Shown here: one piece after another, positions 47,501-57,400 of the stretch
How positions within the stretch are numbered: the first letter of the stretch is position 1
Layout: the number at the start of each line of letters is the position of its first letter
Source of the DNA: Harmonia axyridis
Lineage: Eukaryota; Arthropoda; Insecta; Coleoptera; Coccinellidae
DNA length: 64,000 nt
Reading direction: 5' to 3'
Assembly (NCBI RefSeq): GCF_914767665.1
Contig: NC_059501.1
Span: 38,106,501-38,170,500, forward strand
The notes under the pieces: generated by a model
The model's input: the letters and a program-made list of their open reading frames with translations, nothing else
The model's database searches: none
Told to the model about the DNA's origin: nothing
Made by a program: the position numbers and the translations under genes

Positions 47501-49179
47501 GTGTTTGACATTTTAATTTGAAAATTTCTGATTTCAAGGCATTTATTTCGTCATTACTTTTATTCAATAATTTTTCTGAAAATTGAAGAAATGTTACAAG
47601 TAACAACTTCTGAACATTTATAACATGAATTTGACTTCATATGAATTAATCACAAGTTGTCAAACGAAGGATACTGTGAAAATCTGGCAATAGCTTAACA
47701 AAATTAAATTTTATCCAAAAAAAATACGAATGCAACTTTATTCAATTATGTCCTATAAAAGGAGGAAAAAGTTCTTCATCCTAGCAGTGATCTTATTCAT
47801 AATTTTAATTATTCTTTTTCTCGACTTGAAAATTTCAAAATGATACCTTTAAAATATGCAATATTAATGAAAAGTTTTGTATTATCCTATTTTAATTTGT
47901 AATACCATAATATTTCATGCATAAGGCTGATTTATGCAATAATTTCTAAGAACTACGAACTAGGAAATAAACCTAAGAATTCAGTGGCGTTTATGCACTC
48001 TCTTATTAGTTCTTTGTGAAGGAAAGCACACATGTTCGAACTACTTTCTATTTGTTCTATACTTTGATGATTCACATTGATATTGATTGTGAAAAAATAA
48101 AATAAAATTTTTTTCAGATACACCGAATACTTTTCATTCAACACGAATAACGGAACATGAAACGATAGAAACTGGTACTCGTCAATATTGAAATTCTATG
48201 TGGCGCATGCGAACTTCATTATTTTAACTTAAAGCATAGTTCTTAGTTAAATATTGGCCAACTTTCTAGTCTCAGTTCTTAGTCCTTGGATAAAATGCAT
48301 AAATTCCCTCATTGATTTGATAGCACTCAATTCTTAGTTCTTAGTTTTAGTTTTTAGGAATGGTGCATAAACCAACCATTATAATTATTTGATGATTAAC
48401 CTAAAAAATAAGTTAAAACTATGTTTACCAAGTTTTTTAGTTTTCTTTATTTGAGTTCTCAATTCATCCTCCACATCAGCTTTTTCATATTGTTCTAATT
48501 CAAGTGCAGTTTTCAGTTTATTAACTGCTCTATCCTTTTCATAATTAAATCTCCGTTTCAAACTAGGGGTTCTAAAGACATCAGTTAAGGGGCTATTTGT
48601 TGACTTAGATTCAACACTATCATATATGCTATCTTTTCCAATAATATTTTTGAGATCAGAATATGTAACATCCTTGTCAACATTCTGTAAAAAATTCTTG
48701 ATGGATAATTGTGATTTTTTAGAGAGATTTTGACACAGAGGCAATGTGAAATTCTCTCGTCCATCGTAAATACAAGTATAATGCATTAATAAAGATGTTA
48801 TCATTATGAGCTTATCCTCAGGTAGTTCCAAAAACGAATCACAATTAATATCTTCGATGTGGGCATGTTTATATGTATCACTTAAAAGTGTTAATACTTT
48901 GAGAAATGTATGATCAATTTTACTCAATAGATCCTCTTTATTTCTGAAAAATAAAAGAGTATGGTAGAACAGTGAAAAAAGAATCCTCAACAAACTTACA
49001 AAATTGATAAAACATCCTTGAAGAAATCACTTCTTCGAAGTTCATTTATGTCTTTTATTTTAGAATTTAATTGTAAACAATTACACTGAAATAAACAAAT
49101 CATATAATAATGAAAGTATTTAATATCATATTCGAAGTATAATTACCCATTCGACAAGTATTTCTCCCCAAGAAATCAT
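38509..49179 (-). CDS. mud: NuMA/Mud spindle-orientation coiled-coil protein, 3' end not found
   Basis: Mud/NuMA links dynein to Pins/LGN at the cell cortex and spindle poles and orients the mitotic spindle. Eleven minus-strand exons: 49179-49147, 49085-49000, 48943-48429, 47575-47358, 47301-46984, 46856-43572, 43463-42132, 40042-39977, 39910-39517, 39458-39241, 38757-38509; all phases fit, 2238 codons. The N-terminus (MISWGEILVEW CNCLQLNSKI) matches the NuMA-type hook/CH-like domain (about 1-150). Residues about 205-2060 are nearly continuous Glu/Lys/Leu/Asn-rich heptad coiled coil. At about 2121-2140, RVSELAWRNSLVPPHLKSSY matches the conserved NuMA Pins/LGN-binding segment (RNRVCPPHLKTCYP). 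A Ser/Pro/Lys-rich tail (KKPGPPTPSKNGGRLSL, TPGRIRSLF) follows, ending at a donor. Exon 10 may instead end at 39214. Identification rests on the PPHL motif plus architecture. Confidence 0.85.
40043..40705. other. Mud intron, no gene
   Basis: Very AT-rich sequence preceding the fold-back element. No coding or repeat boundary seen. Confidence 0.35.
40712..41984. repeat. Fold-back/MITE element with ~140-bp arms, split by a LINE
   Basis: The left arm (40712-40741, resuming at 41498-41617) and right arm (41841-41983) are inverted copies: AAAATTT(C/T)CCTTTTAGCT at the outer end, GGGGAAAATGGC / GGAGAAAATGGC in the middle, and GTTCAGATTAGTA(G/A)TTGATG plus AAGTTGTCATTA at the inner end. The interior (41618-41840) has an open frame of no known domain. 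Without the LINE the element is about 0.52 kb. It lies in the Mud intron between exons 42132-43463 and 39977-40042. Confidence 0.85.
40742..41482 (-). mobile_element. 5'-truncated I-clade-like LINE with 15-bp target duplication
   Basis: Flanked by the direct repeat TAGCTGGCGCGCCTT at 40727-40741 and 41483-41497. The 3' end (left) has an (AAT)n tail. The minus strand encodes the end of RNase H (LLWVPGHCGVEGNEKADELA KSASRL) and then the same C-terminal region as the copy at 3585-4490; the two share long nearly identical stretches such as GGGAACTRCGACCATGTAGA. It is inserted in the left arm of a fold-back element. Confidence 0.92.
42020..42100. repeat. Short (AAT)n-headed segment, possible LINE 3' fragment
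   Basis: AATAATAATAATAATCGTCT followed by TCATTGGGCG resembles the tail of a minus-strand LINE, as at 36781, but is too short to classify. Confidence 0.35.
47576..48428. other. Mud intron with short direct-repeat phrases
   Basis: Near 48230-48350 related phrases AGTTCTTAGTT, AGTTCTTAGTCC and TTCTTAGTTCTTAGTTTTAG recur, a small degenerate repeat. No coding exon. Confidence 0.35.
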
Positions 49180-49760
49180 TGTGAAAATTAAAAAGAAATT
49201 TTATTTATAATTTACAGACAATTATCCCATTACATTATTTATATGATAACGAATTATTTAACAGAAATACGTTACTTTCAAATTGACAATATTTTCTATG
49301 ACTACGAGTGCTAATAATTTATAACCACAGAATCGTTATTGATCTGTCCGATATATCCGCATGCATGTAGTGCACAGCACATTAGGAAAAAGATGTGTAG
49401 AAATACTGAGGTTCTCACTTATTCTTGAAAATTTGAAGATAAAACTGGCTATATACTTTTGAAAAAATCAGCTTTCTTGAATTTTAAGGAGATTGTCAGA
49501 ACTTTATTTGATTGTCGTATCGGCTCCTATGGCGCTTAAATCAATTTCCGCTGTCGTTTTCATGGAAATATCACTATTCTCATAGACCTTATATTAATTT
49601 GGTATGAGATCTATTTTCTACCTATATTCTAATATCTATTTCTCATAAGGAAAACAGTTTTTCGCAGTCGTTTGCATGGAAATATTGGCATTTTATTAAA
49701 TAGCTCCATCTATTCTTTTCGAATAGTTAAAAAAATCTAATCAGTAATCAGTGAACATGG

Positions 49761-49838
49761 CAGTATTTTCAGACGATAAATGATGATGAGTCCTTCAATT
49801 ATAAAGGTCTCATCATCATTTATCGTCTAAAAATACTG
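49761..49838. repeat. Fold-back element with 30-bp arms
   Basis: Arms 49761-49790 and 49809-49838 are inverted with one mismatch (outer end CAGTATTTTYAGACGATAAA), separated by 18 bp. The outer 14 bases and the flank (AATCAGTGAACA) match the fold-back at 33395-33546, so both belong to one family with different interiors. Confidence 0.82.
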
Positions 49839-49879
49839 GCGTTTTCTTATGTGTTCTGTGATGAAACCTATGTATATAT

Positions 49880-50698
49880 CTTAGAACATTAATATCTATA
49901 TTCTAAGGTGTATATATGTACTGAGTGAATTCTTACAGGTTTGTAAGTCAAGGATTTTATTCACACATTCAGCTTTTCGGAAAAAAGGCCAACTAGTATC
50001 AACTTTTTTTTAGTCTTTATTTTGTTCCGTTGTCAATAATCAAAATTTTGGAATTGATAACAACTGCTTGCATGGAAAATGATTAAACGAAGTTGGCCCT
50101 TTTTTGCGAAAAGCTGATTGTATGAATAAAATCCTGAGTAGACATTTCAAATTTTAATAAACGATGGACTCGTCCATAGAATATATCTCATATTTATTCT
50201 GTGGACTGGTCGTGATGACAAAATGGAAAGATTGACGTTTAATTTGAATATTAACGAATTTTTTCTAATAGTACTATATTAATAAAAATTCGCATTTATT
50301 GAACTTGAATAATTTTCAGTGAGTTTTATTTGATGATAATAATAACTTATAATTTTTATTTTCGAGTTTAAGTCTTGTTTTTTTTTTGAAAATATCGTTT
50401 CTCAAAATCAACAAGACTTTCTTCTAGAAGCCGAATATCAATTTCATCTCAATTTTAGTTTGATATACATAAAAGCTTCCGTTGTGATAATTTCAATACA
50501 ATTTTTCAAAGAAAAAATATTCTTACATGAGTTCTCTTTGCTTATGAATGCTTGTTGGTAACGAATGTGGTTCAGCAAATGAAACCACTGCCACAAAAAA
50601 TATTTGTAAAAATAATCATGGGATTGCATTCAACCAGGGCTTAGATGCTTTATCAGCAGATGATGAGAGGCTTAGAATATAGATATTAATGTTCTAAG
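49880..50698. repeat. Segment bounded by exact inverted 28-bp near-palindromes
   Basis: A 28-bp unit (CTTAGAACATT...ATTCTAAG) at 49880-49907 is exactly inverted at 50671-50698. Each copy is itself near-palindromic (CTTAGAA...TTCTAAG). The right copy is directly flanked by ATGAGAGG on both sides (50663-50670, 50699-50706); the left copy is flanked by TGTATATAT and, after one extra G, TGTATATAT. The pair may bound an 819-bp element or be two independent tiny insertions. Confidence 0.7.
49951..50135. repeat. Fold-back element with ~44-bp arms
   Basis: AGGATTTTATTCACACATTC at the left (49951) is mirrored by the complement ending AATAAAATCCT at 50135. The match continues inward through CAGCTTTTCG and GGCCAACT with a few mismatches, leaving an AT-rich 96-bp loop. 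It lies within the 49880-50698 segment. Confidence 0.82.
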
Positions 50699-51197
50699 AT
50701 GAGAGGCACTTATATTATGACTTTGGTTATATTAAGATAGGAAATCTTTAATCTGAATTTATTAGGCGTTTCTTACTAAACAATTAGGTAAAACACTCTT
50801 GAAAATTCCCAGTGCTATGGATATGAATGTACTAAGTTTTAATCCCAGATGGTCTGATCACCTTTGTGGGGAAATTGGTAGATATACTGGCTTTGCATTG
50901 TTGAAGTGTACTGGATCTAATCTTGAATGATATATGAATAGATCAGTTTAAAGAGACTGAAAGTACATGTTACAATTATAAAGATTTTAGAAGTTCATGT
51001 TGCATTTAATGTTGTAAAATATTTCCATAAAAAGGAGTATAGCCATCAATTTTTAGCCTCATCGAGATTAAATAATTTTTTTTACAAATTCACCCCTGTT
51101 TCATAAAATGGTTCTTACTCTGCTCAATATATAACTCTACCATAGAGTGATCTCTTAGTAATAATGTGAAAACTGATTTCATCTCAGTATCTAATTA

Positions 51198-51300
51198 ATA
51201 GCGTATTCAACTGGCTGCACCAGTGTGAATTAATTGTAGAGCTAAATGACATAATCAGCTTGAATTAATTCGAACTGGTGCAGCCAGTCGAATACGCTAT
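51198..51300. repeat. 103-bp MITE-like hairpin
   Basis: Arms 51198-51235 and 51263-51300 are inverted over 38 bp with three mismatches (outer ATAGCGTATTC, then ACTGGCTGCACCAGT), with a 27-bp loop. The TGGCTGCACCAG core is nearly self-complementary. No clear target duplication. Confidence 0.85.
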
Positions 51301-51409
51301 AAGTCTTAATATTTCATAAATTGAAATGATATCTCAAAATTAAAATCAAAATAGGAAAATTGAAAAAAATAATAATTTATCTGTTTTTAGGGCTACAAAA
51401 TTTTATAAA

Positions 51410-54400
51410 ATGGATACAAAGGAAAAATTGATCCAAACTTTTGAAAAACTTGACTTTTCATCTAAATTCCCAAGTTCTTTTCATGTGTAAGTATGAAAAA
51501 TAGAAAGATTAATTTCGAATACATAGAATTCTGAAATGCTCATAATATATTTTCAAATGAACAATATCAACTCTTTATAGAAATCCATCAACGAATTTCA
51601 TTTGGCAACAGATGATACTTAATCTTAAACCTAAGAAAGAAGTAGAAGTATTTAGGAAGAATATTATAATCAATAGAATGGAAAATAAACTGAAAAGGGT
51701 AAGAAGACATTCAATTGAAATATTTAGCGATGCATTTTATTATTTTTATGAAAAAAAGATTGTAGTTGTTTGAAACCACTTAACAATAAATTGAATGACT
51801 AATTTTGAATGAAAAAAATTACACTTAATCAAAGTTTAATATTTTAATAGTATTTTATTGAAATATTATAGATAAGATACTATAATATGGCATAGTAGTA
51901 TAAAGTATTTCTCAGTTATTGTATGTTTTTACTAATTTAACAAATTCACTGATTTTTCTTGATTGGCAATATCAAACCATAACAACCAAGTAAAATTTTC
52001 TTCAATAACAAATTCATTATATTCATTTCAGAATTCAGTGCAAACTCCAGTCCCAGAAATCGAAACTTATGAAAAATTGAAAATTATCAATGGTAATATA
52101 GCAAAAATAAAAGCTCGAATACAGGAGAAACAGAACAAGCACAATTTTCTACATAATAATAACAAAGCTGATTGTAAGTTTGTTTTTATGAAAAACAAAT
52201 TATTATCTTGATTCTACCTAATTTACATAAATCAAAGACATAGTCACATATCGATTTTTGATAGAACTTCTTGGAAATGTCGCTTCTACATTATCATTTA
52301 TTTACATTCAAAACATAAGATTCTGCTTTTTATAGGTAAAAATAATGTATTATTTTTCTGAACAGTTAAAAGCTGTTCAGAATAATTTCTCACAGTCCAG
52401 ACTGTGCAGAATGATTCTGCACACTAATAGACCATTGAAATTGGACTTTCAAAAAGTCGTTACTCTGGAATATTATCCGACAAGAAAGGCCCATTTTGAA
52501 TGAAATCAATTGAGCATGTTTATTTCTATTTTGTGAAAGTTTACTGGTTATTCACAATTGTAGAAAGAGTAGAACTGACTGATTTATAACATCATGGTGA
52601 GCAGTTGGCTCAATATAAAATACACAGATTTTGTCCACCTTGCTATGCAAAACTACTTTCCATTATATTATTACTTTTAAAGTAGCCCTTATAAAAAATT
52701 TTGATTTTGAAATGATTGAACAGTTGAAGTATTATGATACATCTGACAGTATCTTGTTAATTTGTTGCAGATCTGATAATCGATAGCATGAAACAAAAAA
52801 ATGAAGAGAAAAAAATAAAACTTCATGCTGTTAAACTTAAATCTGAACAGAATGAAAATGAAATAAAACACATTCAAGAAATTTTAAATAAAAAAGAAAT
52901 TTCAGGGAAATTCGACATTCCAATTGAAGTAATTTCTGTAAGTTAACACATTCTCATATTTATATTTATCCATATTTTTAAATCTTCAACTAATGCTTTG
53001 GAAAATGGGATATTTCAATGTTTTCTATTTCGACTCTCTAAGGCCTCTGTGAGTCCTTTCCAAAGCTTGGAGCTTGTACTAGTTGAGAGAACTGACTGTG
53101 TTCTTTGTAAGGCTTTGTAAGGCATCGCCACTTTGGGCATAGCACTGTTAATTTTTCAACCAACAGTGAACAGTTGGACGGTCCTCTGTAACCAGAAATT
53201 CCTTTCCTGGACCTGGTTCTCATGCATAGTGAAATATTACTGCAAATCGATTCCAAAAAAAACCTATTCATGTGTTCGGGTTATTTTAACCATATTCAAC
53301 TTTGTATGCAACATGTTCAATTTTCAAAGTATTCCAAATAGATAATATCTTGATTCCTCTGTATAAGGTTATATCAGTTATATGACAGTTCTGATGACAG
53401 AAAATATGTACTGTAGACTTGGAGCAATGGAGATGGATAATCAGTGTCTTCAGCCATATAATTCACCAGCTATTGAAACCATTTCAATTTCTATATAGCT
53501 GTAATGATCACTTCAGCATTGGTTTGCATCCACTACCAGCCCAGGGTATTAACAGCCGTGAAACTAAAGTCAGTTTAATGTTTTAAAATTTTATTTCTAT
53601 ACAAACGTTATTGAACATCAGAACCAATATTTGTACTCTGAAATTGAACTTGAAATTTTCTTCTTATTCTCGACGGAATCCTCTATATTTATATTGTTCT
53701 ACTAAAGGAGAGGATTTATGATTTATATTCTGGTAATTTTTGAATTTAGATATTATGGAATTATGCTAGATATTTTTCTAGTAGTATGCGAAATGTGAAT
53801 TTCCTGTCATTTCGATATCTCATGTTTTGTTTGTCCAATGAAATTTGGTATGGGTTAAGACATAAATGGTTCCATAGGAATTTCAGCTTTGAAAATTTGG
53901 TGTGTGAAATAACACAATGTATAAAGCTGATTTTTAGGGCGAAGACCGAGGAAGCATAGTGCCTCACCCAGGGGTAGATCATTTTTTTTTATTAGAGATT
54001 TAATGATTCATTTGATTTATTCAAGTAGTATTGAATCCACAAAAGCGAAGCTGTTCTTTTTTATTTCAGGAAAATCTAAAATACTTAGTTGAAGAGACTG
54101 AAAAATGTATTGGAAGTAACAGATATTCATCAACCAATAACCTTAGCTACAGGCAATCATCGAAAATAAATTTATCTTGTATCAAGAATCGGACTTGTTT
54201 CAGTAGTATGAAAAAAAGTCAAAATAAGAATGAATTACAACGATTTGTGAGCTGCAGTGACCTTCCTGTAGTTAAAGCGCTATTTACAGAAAATTTCAAA
54301 GAAAATAATAGGACTGCAAAAACCTCTGATGATTTATCTCATCTGGATACATCTGGTGATCTGCTACCTGAGTCATGCTTTGATTTTAAGGCAGATGATG

Positions 54401-57400
54401 AATTCCTTACCTCCTCTCAACCAACTTACTGTCAGAAATACATAAAATCCAATACAAATCTTACTTCTAAAAGAGAAAACACACTTCGAAGTATTTCAAA
54501 CATATTTGAGCAATCAAGTTTATTTCCTGAGGAAAAAATGGAGCAGAAACATGATTATTTCTCTAAAGCTTTGGAAAACAAGAATATAATTGGGAATATT
54601 GAAGAATTATTCTATAGGGGAAACATAGACATTATTTGGAATTCCATCTGTTCCATTCTGAAGGATATCAAGATGGAATTAGAAATGAACATGAAGACAA
54701 TGAAGTAAGTGAATTTGCTTTTGAAAATAAAGATAAAATAAAATGTATGCTGCTTATTAATATAATTATCTCTAAGTCTCGGAGACAAGAAACCACTTTT
54801 GTCAAATAGTGCTCTTGGAACCCATATACATTGTGCCTTCTAGTTAGGAGACTGCTCTTAAGAATATTTTATCCCAAGTGGACACTTACCATGATATATG
54901 ATGAGATTTATTATTCCTTCATATTTGTTGTGACTTCAATAAGTTCAGAAATTGGTCTTCAAAAAGCCATAATAAAAATCAAAATCACTAAATTATTTTT
55001 ACGAACTCAGTTCAATTCAAAGCGCTCCGGTTATCACATACGCCATATGCCTATTTTATTTATTTTTATTTATTTATTTTATTTATTTATTTAAATCTAC
55101 AACTATCGTTCAACATTACAATTATTGTTATTATAGTTGAGTAATAATTAATTTTTTATAATTATTGAAATTACATTTGATGCATTTTTTTACATGATTT
55201 GGCAAGTTGTTAAAAGCATGTACACTCGAATAAATCGGACTTTTTCTAATTAATTAATTCTAATTTTGTTGTTTCAAGATAATAAGAGTTCTTCTGTCTC
55301 GTCTCTCGGTTGGTAATATCGTGAACTTTTTTGAGTAGATGTTGACTCTTGATTTGCTTATTCTCAATTCTATAGACAAGTTTACACTGTTGAAACTTGA
55401 TCAACTGATCCAGCTTCATGAACGGGTAGGTGTCGTATATTTTTGTTGTTGAATATTCATATGGAAGACCCAGTAGACACACTTCAATGCTTTATTTTGT
55501 AATCTTTGTAATCTATTTAGATTGAACTTTGTAGTGTTGGACCATATTACCATCAGGTAACTGAACACTGATTGGAAGTAAGCCTAATATATAGTTTTGC
55601 TGCTTAATTTATCAATGTAGGGCCTAAGATGACGTAAGGCTCCTACAGCGGTGTTTATTTGTTCATGATCATATCCACATGACAGTTCCATGTCAAGGTC
55701 TCTTCGATGATTAAGCCCAAATATTTAGTTTCCCTGACTTGTTTCAGTGGTTTTCCGTTAACTATCAATTGTAGATAACTGTTATTAAGCTTGTTTGAAA
55801 TGGACAAACACAGTTTTTTCCTCATTTATTATAAGCTTATTTGATTTTAACCATTCACAAAACTTTTGCATGTCGGTGTTCACTAAATCCTCCAGAGATT
55901 TCATATCATTCGCACTGTATCGTCCGCAAACATGAAGCATCTTCCAGTCAATCCAATTTTTGTCACATTTTCGACATATATGAGATAAAGTAGCGGTCCG
56001 AGTACTGTGCCTTGGGGAACTCCAGATTTGATCTTTTCTTGTTTACTCTTAGTACCCCTTATCATTACATATTGTCTTCTATTAGTTAGAAATGACTCAA
56101 ACAGCTTGTAAGGTTTTCCACGTATTCCCAACTTCCTTAATTTCTTTAGAAGAATGGTGATATTTATTGTATCGAATGCTTTCTGAAGATCTACGAAAAC
56201 TCCAATAACAATTTTTTTTTCCTCTAATTTTTGAAGTATGTGCTCAATGACATCTATTGCTGCTCCTTCGGTTGAACTTTTTTCTTGAAATCCGTATTGA
56301 TGTTTTGAGATTTCAAGGAATTTCACTAATCTTTTTTTCATTATTTTTTCTTATATTTTGGCAAAGACGGAGGTATTTGATATTGGCCTGTAGTTACCAG
56401 GTTCTAGTCTATTTCCTTTTTTAAATATTGGTGTTATTCTTGCAACTTTACAAAGATCTGGAAACACTCCACTTGTTAGACAGTCATTAATCAGAAGTAA
56501 CAGTTCGTTTTTGATGATGGGGTACAATATTAAAAGATAATTTGTAGTTATATTATCAGGACCAGATGAGGTATTTCTTTTCAGGGACATTACTATGCTG
56601 AAAAGTTCTTTCTCGTTACATTTCTTCATGAAGAGTGATTGATTCTTTTTTATTTCTTCAAATTTGATTTTGTTTTTTCCTTTTATTCTCTTCTGTAATT
56701 TCTCGGCTGCATTCACAAAATATTTGTTGAGTAAGTTTGCTTTTTGTTTTGACTTAGTAAATATTTTTCCATTATGTGTTAGATGTGTTACTTCTGTTCT
56801 TGTTTTAATTCTGGTGGGCAGTATTGTATTTATTGTAGACCATAACTTCCTTGTATTATTTCCAATTCCACTCAATTTCTGATTAAGATATTTTTTCTTT
56901 TGCTTTCTTATAAGGTTGTTCACTATTTTCTTCTGTACTTCGTAGTTACTCCAATATCGAAGGCTATAAGGAAACTTTTTCATTTTTTTATACAGGCGAT
57001 CTCTTTTTGTCATATTTTTATGGATTGTGTGGTTATACTACCAGTTACTATTTTTTATCATAAATCTTTCTTTGGTTGTGCGGTTTGTGTGGTATTTTTA
57101 GCTGTAGTTAAAAGTGTAATTAATTCATCCATATTCTTTGGTAGTTTTTCATGCATAAGTTTCTGAACTGTTTCCTTGAGTTTCTCATAGTTAGTTTTAT
57201 TAATGATTTTATAAGATTTTCCAGTTTTCATGTTTGTCATTAGGTCTATACTCACATGCAGCAGTTTGTGGTCAGATATCGGAGTTGTTTTTGCTACTAC
57301 CCTGCATGAAGTGTCCATAGGTGTTATGACATGGTCGATGAGTGTAGCGATACTGTGGCCAACTCTAGTGTCTCGTTTGTTTTTTATTTCGAATGAATTT

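Larger units (their letters stand above)
49180..51409. promoter_or_regulatory. Divergent intergenic region between Mud and Dgt5-like gene
   Basis: The two start codons (49179 minus, 51410 plus) diverge, so both promoters lie here. The middle is filled with fold-back elements (49761-49838, 49880-50698, 51198-51300). An acceptor-like CTGTTTTTAG at 51381-51390 suggests a non-coding first exon for the plus-strand gene. Confidence 0.45.
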
